This document shows positions 25,813-32,971 of a stretch of 34,819 nt of DNA, in pieces; the first letter of the stretch is position 1; the number at the start of each line of letters is the position of its first letter. The notes beneath the pieces were generated by a model that made no database searches, was not told the origin of the DNA, and saw only the letters and a list, made by a program, of their open reading frames with translations. A program made the translations under genes and the position numbers. Source of the stretch: Chitinophagaceae bacterium (GTDB taxonomy: Bacteria; Bacteroidota; Bacteroidia; Chitinophagales; Chitinophagaceae). Location: NCBI GenBank assembly GCA_020854215.1, contig JADZFY010000405.1, positions 1 through 34,819 of the forward strand, read 5' to 3'.

Positions 25813-26247
25813 ATGGAACAAGCAATTCATCCAACAGCCATAACACCCGAAATTACTTTTCCGCATGAGCCGGCGGCTAACACAAAGCGAATCTGGAAAA
25901 CATTTTGGATTTTACTCATCCTCACTATTGCTGAGCTTGCCCTGGGTTTATCGCATTATATTTTCCATGTGGAAGGTTGGTTACTATTGTTCCTGAAAGG
26001 AGGGATGATTATTTTTTCGGTGTTTAAAGCGATTTATATCGTATCAATATTTATGCACTTTAGCGATGAGGTAAAACCGTTCAGGCTTACGATTTTGATA
26101 CCGCTGATTTCATTTATCTGGTTTATTCTGGCTTTCCTCTGGGACGGCACATCGTACAGAAACCTGCGCAACAGGTACAACGGGCCTCCTGCCGCTGTTG
26201 AGCAACCGGCTCCTCATAAAGCACAAAAGCCAGGTGCGTTAGACTAA
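25813..26247 (+). CDS. Cytochrome c oxidase subunit IV-type protein (CyoD-like)
   Basis: This 144-residue protein has three membrane segments (about residues 33-50, 56-75 and 90-112) and the pattern IVSIFMHFSDE typical of the prokaryotic subunit IV/CyoD family. The C-terminal tail is Pro/Ala-rich. It closes the operon, 33 bases after coxC. Its stop is 11 bases from the stop of the converging D-threonine-aldolase-like gene. No SCO-type copper chaperone or DUF420 gene follows, although these often come next in related genomes. Confidence 0.9.
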   Translation: MEQAIHPTAITPEITFPHEPAANTKRIWKTFWILLILTIAELALGLSHYIFHVEGWLLLFLKGGMIIFSVFKAIYIVSIFMHFSDEVKPFRLTILIPLISFIWFILAFLWDGTSYRNLRNRYNGPPAAVEQPAPHKAQKPGALD

Positions 26248-26258
26248 AGAGTGACAAT

Positions 26259-27383
26259 TCAGAAATTAATAATCCTTTTTCTCGCCATTACCTTCCAGGT
26301 AGTGGCGATTTTATTTTCGGTTACTACATGAGCAGTATCATACAACGCAACGGTAGGGCAAATGTGTACCGGCACACCATACAGCACGTCTCCCAAACAG
26401 TAAGCTGTAGCATCTGCCACCTTTAATACCAGGTGTTCTTCACTTTGTCCTGTAGGAACCGCATCGGGTGCATTCAGAAAATGCACCCGGGGCAATGGAT
26501 TTTCGGCTGCAACAGATTTGTGACCAAGATCTGTACACAGCGTTTGTTCATCAATAATAGAGATTACTCTGGTGATAACTAAAGCGGCATATTCAAAGGG
26601 CTCATCAGGAAGAAGGTGTTTATATCCCCAGTCGGAAAAAACAAAGGTTCCCGGACTGCATTCCACATCCTTTCTTTGTGCATGCGTGGGAAAAGTTGGG
26701 GTACCTCCCACAATAATTTTTAGGTTAGATTGATTTTGTTCTTCAAATTTTTGCTTTAGCCGCCAAACCTGTTGAAATGCTTCGTCACTCTTTTGCCTGC
26801 GGCTCACAATATCCGTATCTCGGATATGACCATCATATGCGTGTAAACCAACCAGCGTTACATTTTGCAAGGACTGAATATACGCTGCCAGTGCCAATGC
26901 TTTTAGTGGTGCTGCTCCGGTTCTGTTCATTCCAGTGTTCAAATCAATATACACACCTATTTTGATACCATTTGCTTTGGCTGTGTTATTTATATGGCTG
27001 GCGCCTTCTTCGCTGTCTGTTAAACAGGCAAATTGCACGGAGGGGAAGGCTTTAATAAGATGAGCGAACCTATTGGTTTTTGGGCCAACCGGCTGATAAG
27101 CTAAAACGATATCGGGAGCGTTGATGGTGGCCAGCATTTCTGCTTCGGCAATGGTGGCGCACTTGAACCGGGTAATGCCTTCGTCCATCATCATGCCGCA
27201 TACCTCCGCTATTTTGTTTGTTTTTACGTGCGGCCGCAACATGGCGATATCAGGTACCATACCAATAGCCTGCCGGATGTTTTGAATGATCCGGTCTTTA
27301 TAAAGCAATAACGCCGGAGAATCAATCCCCTCAATATTTTCAACCTGGTACCATTCTGCCATTGTATCATTCGGTTGCTGCAT
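26259..27383 (-). CDS. D-threonine aldolase / D-serine dehydratase-like PLP enzyme (DSD1 family)
   Basis: This 374-residue protein from ATG 27383 is a fold-type III PLP enzyme: an alanine-racemase-like N-terminal barrel with PLP lysine K54 in RPHVKTNK, and a C-terminal D-ser_dehydrat domain with the metal-binding pair His 340 and Cys 342 in PVHIC. Family members cleave D-threonine to glycine and acetaldehyde or deaminate D-serine, using PLP and a divalent metal; which of these applies is not clear. The gene follows the RidA-family gene by 7 bases, or overlaps it if TTG 27407 is used. Its 3' end encodes the terminator hairpin of the opposing oxidase operon. Confidence 0.9.
   Translation of the reverse strand: MQQPNDTMAEWYQVENIEGIDSPALLLYKDRIIQNIRQAIGMVPDIAMLRPHVKTNKIAEVCGMMMDEGITRFKCATIAEAEMLATINAPDIVLAYQPVGPKTNRFAHLIKAFPSVQFACLTDSEEGASHINNTAKANGIKIGVYIDLNTGMNRTGAAPLKALALAAYIQSLQNVTLVGLHAYDGHIRDTDIVSRRQKSDEAFQQVWRLKQKFEEQNQSNLKIIVGGTPTFPTHAQRKDVECSPGTFVFSDWGYKHLLPDEPFEYAALVITRVISIIDEQTLCTDLGHKSVAAENPLPRVHFLNAPDAVPTGQSEEHLVLKVADATAYCLGDVLYGVPVHICPTVALYDTAHVVTENKIATTWKVMARKRIINF
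26282..26317 (+). terminator. Rho-independent terminator of the respiratory operon, inside the converging gene
   Basis: TCGCCATTACCT (26282-26293), loop TCC and AGGTAGTGGCGA (26297-26308) form a 12-pair stem with one T-G wobble, followed by TTTTATTTT. The T-run is on the plus strand only, so it ends transcription from the oxidase operon. It lies within the last 20 codons of the minus-strand gene at 26259-27383. Confidence 0.85.
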
Positions 27384-27390
27384 ATTCAAT

Positions 27391-27864
27391 TTATTGAACG
27401 AGTTCAAAAATGGCTTCTATCTCCACCGGTATATTGCCCGGAAGTGAGCCCATCCCAACCGCGCTTCGTACGCCAACACCATTTTCATCGCCCCAAACAG
27501 CGGCAAACAATTCACTGCAACCGTTAATTACATAGGGTTGTTTTTCAAACTCGGGTACACAGTTAACCATGCCGAGCACTTTTATTACTCTGCGAATATT
27601 ATCAAGACTGCCGATGTGAGATTTGATCGTTGCAAGCATGGTAAGTCCAACCTGCCTTGCGGCCAGTTTGCCTTGCTCCTCATCCATATCTGTTCCTATT
27701 CGGCCTTTGATCAGGCTCTGATCTTCAAGCACCGGACCGTGTCCCGAAAGGTATAATAAATTTCCTGTTATAAGGCTGGGTTTATACACACCCATAGGCT
27801 TTGGCGCTGGCGGTAGTGTGAGCCCTAACCGTGTCAGTCTTTCTTCTGCAGTTCCGTCTTGCAT
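27391..27864 (-). CDS. RidA/YjgF/Rid-family protein (longer subgroup)
   Basis: This 157-residue protein fits the YjgF-like subgroup: NLLYLSGHGP, the mid-protein LDNIRRVIKVLGMVNC, and GVRSAVGMGSLPGNIPVEIE, which keeps the conserved Arg of Rid enzymes. Rid proteins hydrolyse reactive enamine/imine intermediates made by PLP enzymes. The next gene, a D-amino-acid PLP lyase, begins 7 bases after its stop, so the pair is probably one functional unit. A TATATTTG box (27883-27890) with CTTG 22 bases further upstream gives a plausible promoter for both. Confidence 0.9.
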   Translation of the reverse strand: MQDGTAEERLTRLGLTLPPAPKPMGVYKPSLITGNLLYLSGHGPVLEDQSLIKGRIGTDMDEEQGKLAARQVGLTMLATIKSHIGSLDNIRRVIKVLGMVNCVPEFEKQPYVINGCSELFAAVWGDENGVGVRSAVGMGSLPGNIPVEIEAIFELVQ

Positions 27865-27882
27865 AGTTTTTTTTAGTTTCTA

Positions 27883-27890
27883 CAAATATA
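27883..27890 (-). promoter_or_regulatory. Putative promoter of the RidA / D-threonine-aldolase-like operon
   Basis: The minus strand reads TATATTTG, an exact TAnnTTTG match, 19-26 bases before ATG 27864. A TTG lies 22 bases upstream of it, within the spacing reported for the Bacteroidota -33 element. This is the best two-box match I found in the window. Confidence 0.5.
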
Positions 27891-28084
27891 TTCATCAATT
27901 GCGTGAAACGTTCAAGGAAAGAAACTTTAGTGCATACATCATAGCGACGGACCGAAGTGGGGAGCCCGCATTACGGCCTGATTATTTCCATTTTCTTCAA
28001 TCCTGAATAAAAACGGGTTGCGGAAATTCTGCCGATCATAATGTTACCCGTATTTTGACAGGAAATTGCTGCTACAATAGCTCC

Positions 28085-28245
28085 CCGGGATTTTGCAGTA
28101 CCTTTCAGCGCTACGGCAAAGCGTGCAGAGTTTAGCGCATGGCATACCGAAAATCCCGACATTGTAAGGCGTTACGAGAATGTGCGATTCGGGTAATAGA
28201 CCTTTCCTGGCTGCTTTGTAGTCAACAGTGAATTTAGGGGTTGTA
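28085..28245. repeat. Dispersed repeat, copy B
   Basis: This is the second copy of the element at 10262-10430, in the same orientation. It starts at CCCGGGATTTT and continues through TTTCAGCGCTA, AGCGCATGGCA, CCCGACAT, TTACGAGAAT and GACCTTTC to a TTTAGGGG tail that corresponds to CCTGGG in copy A. A one-base insertion after GGGATTTT and a TAATAG pair (28194-28199) break any frame shared with copy A. It lies downstream of a minus-strand gene, as copy A does. Confidence 0.8.
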
Positions 28246-28250
28246 GGGAT

Positions 28251-28276
28251 AAAAAAAACACCGTGAAGAATCACGG
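28251..28276 (-). terminator. Hairpin terminator, distal copy, after the haloperoxidase gene
   Basis: CCGTGA-AGAA-TCACGG (28261-28276) forms a 6-pair stem with a 4-base loop. Read on the minus strand it runs into eight consecutive T residues (28258-28251), a classic intrinsic terminator. It is the second of two copies met by transcripts from 28444-29766. Confidence 0.8.
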
Positions 28277-28302
28277 CGTCTCCTATATACTTAAACTCCA
28301 AA

Positions 28303-28333
28303 AATTTTAAAAATACACCGTGAAGAATCACGG
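28303..28333 (-). terminator. Hairpin terminator, proximal copy, after the haloperoxidase gene
   Basis: The same 16-base hairpin recurs at 28318-28333, exactly 57 bases from the other copy. On the minus strand it is followed by TATTTTTAAAATTTTT. About 45 bases, including flanking CGTCTC and ACTTAAA/ACTCCAAAA blocks, are shared, so this is a tandem duplication and not two independent hairpins. Confidence 0.7.
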
Positions 28334-28443
28334 CGTCTCTAATACTTAAAACTCCAAAACAAAATTGATGAGCGTTCGCCGGTAACTGCATCACGCTCAT
28401 TTGGGTAAAGTGCATTATTTCGAAAGCTGTCCATACGGGTAGC

Positions 28444-29766
28444 TTATTTTTTCATTTTTAATTTTGTCATTACCAGTTGTCCAATTTTTTCTCCCTGTTC
28501 TTCCGCTTTGATAATAGAATTACGGTAGTGAATTCCACCATAGAAGCGACTAATACCAGCTTCTTTTGCGGCCTCGCGGGGTGATTTGAATTCCCTGTCC
28601 GGCCAACCCCAGGCTCGTTCTGTTGTATCCCGAAATGGTGTATTGTCTCCATAAATGGTGGTTAACACCGAAGCGGCAGCCGTGGAGATTATGGCATGTC
28701 CGCTGGTGTATTCCGGGAATGGTGGTGTTTGCAAGAGGGGTTTCCAGTCTTCATCCATGTACCTATTAATAAAGGTTTCAGGACGAATAAGGTTCCACTC
28801 ATATTTCATGTCCCAGCAGGAAATAAAGGCATCCATCACTGCAAATGAAACCGTAGTATAGTTATAAACCGTTTCGTCAAAATCCACATTTTTGTTCTTC
28901 GCTATAATGCCGGTAATGCCCATCCAGTGTCCACCGGGTGTCATGGCTTTGGTAGCGAACATTACGTGTCCGGCCACATTCATCTTAAAACCATTACAGT
29001 CCCAAAAATTAGCTATCGCAGCTTGTTCTTCAGTCAGGTTTTTTCCGGTAAGATAAACCTCCTGTACCCCTTTATAAAAAGCACTGTTGGTGTCTTTGCT
29101 AAAGTCAGGTGGTGGAGGTGCAATAAACTGTTCAGCGCTATCCATCACAATGGTTCTTATCGTTCTCCAGTGGGGTTCAACGGCCTGGAAATATCCCGGA
29201 GGAGTTGGCACCCATTTTCCTTCGTCGTTTGGAATGGTATATTTTGTGGCCGAGCGGGTTTGGGCATAGTTGTCTTTTTTGCTCCATGCCAGTACGTGAC
29301 GCGCAACGGTATCTGCGTATTGAACTGAGTTGTTGTACATATCGGCAGGCATGCCGTGATCTTTCGCCAGACGATGCAAAGAATCAATGATAGCGGCGGT
29401 TGTTTCTTTCGAAAACGTAAGGGCTTCACCTACCTGCATCAAAGCTAACGCAGCCGCAAACTGGTACTGAATTGGCTGTTCGGCCGGTGGTGCCGGTACT
29501 TGTTTCCAGTCTTTTATCTGCCCGTCAAGCGTATTGTACTTTGGGTTGTTGTGCGCTATCACCTCATAAGCGGCCAAATGTCCATAGGCATATATCCGGC
29601 TGGCAACCGGAGGGGTGAAAATATCGTAAGTTATTACTTCTGTAAGCTGGTCGGTAATCTTGCTATACAAAAGTGGATTCTTAAAAACCTGCTCGTAATC
29701 GTTACTGGTATTACAAGCCTGTAATAGAATTGAACCCAATGCAAAAAAACGGATGAACTTTTTCAT
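28444..29766 (-). CDS. Vanadium-dependent haloperoxidase / PAP2-superfamily lipoprotein
   Basis: This 440-residue protein has a lipoprotein-like signal (Cys at 18 in LLQAC). The PAP2/haloperoxidase active-site motifs come in the usual order: KYEWNLIRPETF (about 322) with K/R anion ligands, PEYTSGHAIIS (about 353) with the Ser-Gly-His core, and SRFYGGIHYRNS (about 405) with Arg and the vanadate- or phosphate-binding His. Members are vanadium haloperoxidases or acid-phosphatase-like enzymes; sequence alone does not decide between these. It is expected outside the cytoplasm. Its transcript ends in two tandem terminators. It stands alone, with no obvious partner genes. Confidence 0.88.
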   Translation of the reverse strand: MKKFIRFFALGSILLQACNTSNDYEQVFKNPLLYSKITDQLTEVITYDIFTPPVASRIYAYGHLAAYEVIAHNNPKYNTLDGQIKDWKQVPAPPAEQPIQYQFAAALALMQVGEALTFSKETTAAIIDSLHRLAKDHGMPADMYNNSVQYADTVARHVLAWSKKDNYAQTRSATKYTIPNDEGKWVPTPPGYFQAVEPHWRTIRTIVMDSAEQFIAPPPPDFSKDTNSAFYKGVQEVYLTGKNLTEEQAAIANFWDCNGFKMNVAGHVMFATKAMTPGGHWMGITGIIAKNKNVDFDETVYNYTTVSFAVMDAFISCWDMKYEWNLIRPETFINRYMDEDWKPLLQTPPFPEYTSGHAIISTAAASVLTTIYGDNTPFRDTTERAWGWPDREFKSPREAAKEAGISRFYGGIHYRNSIIKAEEQGEKIGQLVMTKLKMKK

Positions 29767-29941
29767 GTTCTTGAAAACAGGTCTAAAAAACTGTGTAAAC
29801 AGAGACTGTAGAATTTAAGCAGATCTTTACCATCAAATGGTGGCAGTCCGCGTTTTACTTCTACTCCCGAATGCGTACAGCTATTGGGTATTCCCGCATA
29901 GCTTGATACCACCCGGATGAAAAATATCTCAATAAAATGAG

Positions 29942-30541
29942 TTAGGATGTAAAGGAAAAAAGTAAATCGGGGGGTTGCCAGGGAGAACCGGTAGTTACAG
30001 AAATAAGAGGTGCCGGCGAAGGATAATGATAGACCACCCTGCCGGTTTCAAGAAACACACGATATTCTTCATTCTCCTGGCAGATATAATCACCACCGGA
30101 TAAAGAAAAAGAAATAGTTGTATGTGTTGAATGGGTATTGGCCGCTTCTTTTTGCAAATCGTTCACTAAGCTAAAAAGTTCATCACGCGCAGTGCTCATC
30201 CTGGTCTTAATTTCGTTTGGAATGCATAGAAGAACAAGCGAGTCGTTGAAAATTTTACGTTTTACATATTTGTAATGAACGCCGTCAATGTCAATCTCAC
30301 CGTCGTACCTTTCAAATTCGCTCCAGTTGTAATGGTACGGAAGGTTTATCGGAATTTTTACTTCTACCAGGTCTTCATCATCATATTGATGAAAGTCTAA
30401 TTTTGCTTCCAATTTTTCATTGCCTTGTGTTTCCCATAACTGCAATAACGCCCTGTAGCCAAAAAGGTTAAAGACGAAAATAACAATCAGAAATATGGAA
30501 ATCAACTTTCGCAAAGTCAAAACAATTAGTGCACAATTCAA
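29942..30541 (-). CDS. Hypothetical membrane-anchored protein
   Basis: This frame of 199 codons encodes a hydrophobic N-terminal segment (LISIFLIVIFVFNLFGY, about residues 13-29) followed by a hydrophilic domain, probably extracytoplasmic, with acidic stretches (YDDEDLVEVKIPI). It includes a YHYNWSEFERYDGEIDIDG segment and a C-terminal SPWQPPDLLFSF. I do not recognise the family. There is no ATG near the start: the frame opens with TTG 30541, and other TTG codons follow at positions 8, 10 and 13. The pattern resembles small signal-anchored proteins encoded beside TonB-dependent receptors in Bacteroidota, but no receptor gene is here. Confidence 0.6.
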   Translation of the reverse strand: MNCALIVLTLRKLISIFLIVIFVFNLFGYRALLQLWETQGNEKLEAKLDFHQYDDEDLVEVKIPINLPYHYNWSEFERYDGEIDIDGVHYKYVKRKIFNDSLVLLCIPNEIKTRMSTARDELFSLVNDLQKEAANTHSTHTTISFSLSGGDYICQENEEYRVFLETGRVVYHYPSPAPLISVTTGSPWQPPDLLFSFTS

Positions 30542-30616
30542 CTGAGTAGCACCGCAATATAGTTCTATTTTATCGAAACGCGACCCGGTATTATTTCGGA
30601 AAATTTCAGAAAAGTG

Positions 30617-30997
30617 TTATCTGGCAGCTATTACACTAATTTCTACATTCACATTTTTGGGTAATTGCTTCACGGCCACCGTTTCCCTGGCAGGAAAATC
30701 TCCCGAAAAATAGCTGCCATACACTTCATTTACTACGGTAAACAAACTCATGTCGGACAGGAAGATGGTGGTTTTTACAACATGCGTAAAGCTTAAACCC
30801 GCTTCAGTCAAAATAGCTTCCAGGTTCCGCATTACCTGGGTGGTTTCGCTTGCCGCGTCTTTGGTTTCCAGTATTCCTGTGTCAGGATTAATCCCAATTT
30901 GCCCGGATACAAATAACAGATTTCCCGTCATTACCGACTGGCTATATGGGCCAATGGGTGCCGGGGCCTTTTTGGTATTGATTATCGTTTTACTCAT
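30617..30997 (-). CDS. ridA: RidA, 2-iminobutanoate/2-iminopropanoate deaminase
   Basis: This 126-residue protein is a standard RidA: APAPIGPYSQSV near the start, LLFVSGQIGINP, and FPARETVAVKQLPKNVNVEIS with the catalytic Arg. It hydrolyses enamine/imine by-products of PLP enzymes such as threonine dehydratase, preventing damage to other PLP enzymes. It is a different subgroup from the 157-residue Rid protein at 27391. A TAACTTTG box (31025-31032) on its strand and a TATTTTTG box on the other suggest divergent promoters shared with tsaB. Confidence 0.95.
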   Translation of the reverse strand: MSKTIINTKKAPAPIGPYSQSVMTGNLLFVSGQIGINPDTGILETKDAASETTQVMRNLEAILTEAGLSFTHVVKTTIFLSDMSLFTVVNEVYGSYFSGDFPARETVAVKQLPKNVNVEISVIAAR

Positions 30998-31024
30998 CTA
31001 AAATTGTATAGGATGATAAAAAAG

Positions 31025-31055
31025 CAAAGTTAACCAATATACCAGCCTATTTTTG
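31025..31055. promoter_or_regulatory. Divergent promoter boxes of ridA and tsaB
   Basis: TAACTTTG on the minus strand (31025-31032) faces ridA, 28 bases before its ATG. TATTTTTG on the plus strand (31048-31055) faces tsaB, 17 bases before its ATG. Both fit TAnnTTTG. The 74-base intergenic space has room for little else. Confidence 0.45.
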
Positions 31056-31071
31056 CGAAAAGTGAAATGTA

Positions 31072-31755
31072 ATGGCAATAGTGCTACATATTGATACGGC
31101 GCTGGATAGGGCATTTGTAGGGTTGTCGCGGGATGGTAAACTTTTGAAAGAACTCGGCAATTCGGTGCAGAATAAACATGCTGCTTTTGTGCAGCAGGCA
31201 ATACAGGAACTATTATATACACTGGGGATATCCTTTTCGGAGGTTGATGCAATTGGCGTTACATCCGGGCCGGGCTCCTACACGGGTTTGCGTATTGGTA
31301 TGGCGAGCGCAAAGGGAATTTGTTTTGCGTTAGGCAAACCACTGCTGGCAGTAAGTACCCTTGCAGTAATGGTTGCAGCGGCCGTTGAAACCTATCCGGA
31401 TTTTGATTTGTATGCTCCGATGATTGATGCGAGAAGGGAGGAAGTATATACCGCATTGTTTAGTACACCGGATAAACCGGTGCTGGCTCCTCACGCTGCT
31501 GTGCTGAGGAGAGATTTGTTTGCCACGTACGAAGGAGCAGGTAAAATCCTTTGTTTCGGAAACGGAGCAGATAAATGGAATAAGAGATTTACGAACCTGA
31601 AAAACATTCAATTCGGTGATGTCGCATATAATGGTAATCACTTAGGTCGGGTATTTTTTAGTGCCTTTACAAACAAACAGTTTTGTGATCTGGCGTATTC
31701 GGAACCCTTATATGTAAAAGATTTTTTTTCAGGGCAGGAAAAAACGGTGTTGTAG
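31072..31755 (+). CDS. tsaB: tRNA N6-threonylcarbamoyladenosine biosynthesis protein TsaB
   Basis: This 227-residue protein has the TsaB/YeaZ pattern: the ASKHA-fold opening IDTALDRAFVGL, NKHAAFVQQAI with the family His, and GPGSYTGLR at about residue 66. The central MIDARREEVYTALF segment is also typical. With TsaD and TsaE it transfers the threonylcarbamoyl group to A37 of ANN-decoding tRNAs; TsaB is the scaffold partner of TsaD. A hairpin terminator starts within the stop codon region, so it is probably a single-gene transcript. Confidence 0.95.
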   Translation: MAIVLHIDTALDRAFVGLSRDGKLLKELGNSVQNKHAAFVQQAIQELLYTLGISFSEVDAIGVTSGPGSYTGLRIGMASAKGICFALGKPLLAVSTLAVMVAAAVETYPDFDLYAPMIDARREEVYTALFSTPDKPVLAPHAAVLRRDLFATYEGAGKILCFGNGADKWNKRFTNLKNIQFGDVAYNGNHLGRVFFSAFTNKQFCDLAYSEPLYVKDFFSGQEKTVL

Positions 31756-31775
31756 GCTGCACCTACATTTTTATT
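31751..31775 (+). terminator. Terminator of tsaB
   Basis: TGTAGG (31751-31756), loop CTGCA and CCTACA (31762-31767) form a 6-pair hairpin followed by TTTTTATT. It overlaps the tsaB stop codon at 31753-31755. Confidence 0.65.
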
Positions 31776-31815
31776 ACTTTAACAGGTGGTGCCGCTTTAT
31801 TTGTATTTTCAGTTA

Positions 31816-31823
31816 TATCTTTG
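31816..31823 (+). promoter_or_regulatory. Putative -7 box of the ArsR-type regulator gene
   Basis: TATCTTTG matches TAnnTTTG, 43 bases before ATG 31866. I see no -33 box at the expected spacing. Confidence 0.35.
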
Positions 31824-31865
31824 CATTTGATACATTAATGATTAAATTTTAAAGTTATTATTCCT

Positions 31866-32219
31866 ATGACTGGCCTTACAAATCCATACACAATGGTGTT
31901 GAGCGGATCGGTGCAGGAGCACGCGACCGAATTAAGGATTGATTTTTTGAATGTTAAAAAAGCAGCTCTTATTCTCAGGGCGCTTAATCACAAGCTGAGA
32001 CAGCAAATGATTCAATTGCTGGATGAAAAGCAAAAAATGACGGTTACTGAATTGTACGTGCAGTTGAGGCTTGAACAATCTGTTGCTTCGCAGCATTTAG
32101 CCATTTTACGAAGAGCCGGTATGGTAAGCACAACCCGCGAAGGGAAATTCATATATTATTCAGTAAATCATAAACGCCTCACTGAAATCTACCAATTCGT
32201 AGAGCAATTATTAAGTTAA
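31866..32219 (+). CDS. ArsR-family winged-helix regulator without cysteines
   Basis: This 117-residue protein has an ArsR/SmtB fold at about residues 30-115: KAALILRALNHKLRQQMIQLL, the recognition helix in QSVASQHLAILRRAGMV and the wing TREGKFIYYSVN. The alpha-3 metal site ELCVCD of metal sensors is replaced by ELYVQL. There is no Cys anywhere, so neither thiol metal binding nor persulfide sensing by a Cys pair is possible. It is followed by a hairpin and then by a tandem rhodanese gene, which hints at sulfur metabolism as its context. The ligand is unknown; it may respond through partner interaction or non-thiol ligands. Confidence 0.88.
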   Translation: MTGLTNPYTMVLSGSVQEHATELRIDFLNVKKAALILRALNHKLRQQMIQLLDEKQKMTVTELYVQLRLEQSVASQHLAILRRAGMVSTTREGKFIYYSVNHKRLTEIYQFVEQLLS

Positions 32220-32238
32220 TCCCTACCATTTAGTTACG

Positions 32239-32273
32239 AACGGTTGATGGGTAAATGACATCAACCGTTTTCC
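32239..32273 (+). terminator. Terminator or attenuator hairpin between the ArsR-type and rhodanese genes
   Basis: AACGGTTGATG (32239-32249) and CATCAACCGTT (32259-32269) pair perfectly over 11 bases with a 9-base loop, followed by TTTCC. The loop contains the upstream in-frame ATG of the rhodanese frame (32255), so translation more likely starts at 32294. Confidence 0.7.
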
Positions 32274-32293
32274 TTTCACCCCGGTTTACGAAT

Positions 32294-32971
32294 ATGTCCG
32301 ATCGTATCTTTTCAAACTTTACAGGCTTTACCCCCGGTCAGCTGCACAAATTAATCCTGAAGGATCAGCAACTTGTTATGGTGGATACCCGCAGTGCAGT
32401 TGATTTTACCGAAGGGTTTATTCCGGGTGCTTTATTTTTAGGTATAGAAGGACGTTTTGTTGAATGGGCTCTTAATCTTTTATCTGCCGATACCCCGATA
32501 TGCCTCGTTACTTCTGCAGGAAAAGAAACGTATTGTGCCGGATTACTCAGAGATGCGGGGTTTACCCATGTGGTGGGCTTCCTTGAGGGTGGTTTTGAAG
32601 CATGGAAAGATTTTGGCGGAACTACCGATATGATAATTAATATTGACGCCGGTGAGTTAGCCATGGATATACCTTTTGATGAAAACCTCGTAATTGTTGA
32701 CATCCGTCGTCCGGTAGAATACGCCGAAGGTCATGTGCAGTATGCGTTAAATCTTCCCCTGGATGAAATGAAAGATCCGGTTAATATCGCCAACCTTAAT
32801 GAAAAGGATAATCTTTACCTGCATTGTGCATCAGGATACCGGAGTGTAATTGCAGCGTCTTTACTCAAAATACAAGGTTATCACAACATACGGAACATTA
32901 CCGGCGGATGGGAATCCATAAAGCATACAAAAGGAATTACTGCTGTTAAAGAGCCCGGTGCCCTGAATTAG
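32294..32971 (+). CDS. Tandem-rhodanese-domain protein (sulfurtransferase-like)
   Basis: The 225-residue product from ATG 32294 has two rhodanese domains. The first (about residues 8-105) has Thr where the active Cys should be (CLVTSAGKE), so it is probably inactive. The second (about 117-215) keeps the loop LHCASGYRS with catalytic Cys. An inactive first and active second domain is the classic thiosulfate-sulfurtransferase layout. The frame extends to ATG 32255, but that codon is in the loop of a strong hairpin. It probably transfers sulfane sulfur; the acceptor is unknown. It ends 88 bases from the converging fucosidase gene. Confidence 0.88.
   Translation: MSDRIFSNFTGFTPGQLHKLILKDQQLVMVDTRSAVDFTEGFIPGALFLGIEGRFVEWALNLLSADTPICLVTSAGKETYCAGLLRDAGFTHVVGFLEGGFEAWKDFGGTTDMIINIDAGELAMDIPFDENLVIVDIRRPVEYAEGHVQYALNLPLDEMKDPVNIANLNEKDNLYLHCASGYRSVIAASLLKIQGYHNIRNITGGWESIKHTKGITAVKEPGALN

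Larger units (their letters stand above)
27891..28443. other. Gene-free stretch between the RidA-family and haloperoxidase genes
   Basis: No credible coding sequence is seen. The stretch holds, in order: unremarkable sequence to about 28085, dispersed repeat copy B (28085-28245), and two tandem hairpin terminators (28251-28276 and 28315-28333). A minus-strand open frame across 28044-28415 translates the repeat and terminators and has no family resemblance, so it is not called. Confidence 0.6.

Noticed and set aside
28251-28361. Possible CRISPR-like array from the two hairpin-bearing repeats
   Set aside because: Only two units, no cas genes, a 57-base period with no unique spacer of typical kind, and a clear terminator structure.
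28044-28415. Minus-strand open frame of 123 codons
   Set aside because: It translates repeat copy B and the tandem terminators; the doubled peptide segment only reflects the duplicated hairpin.
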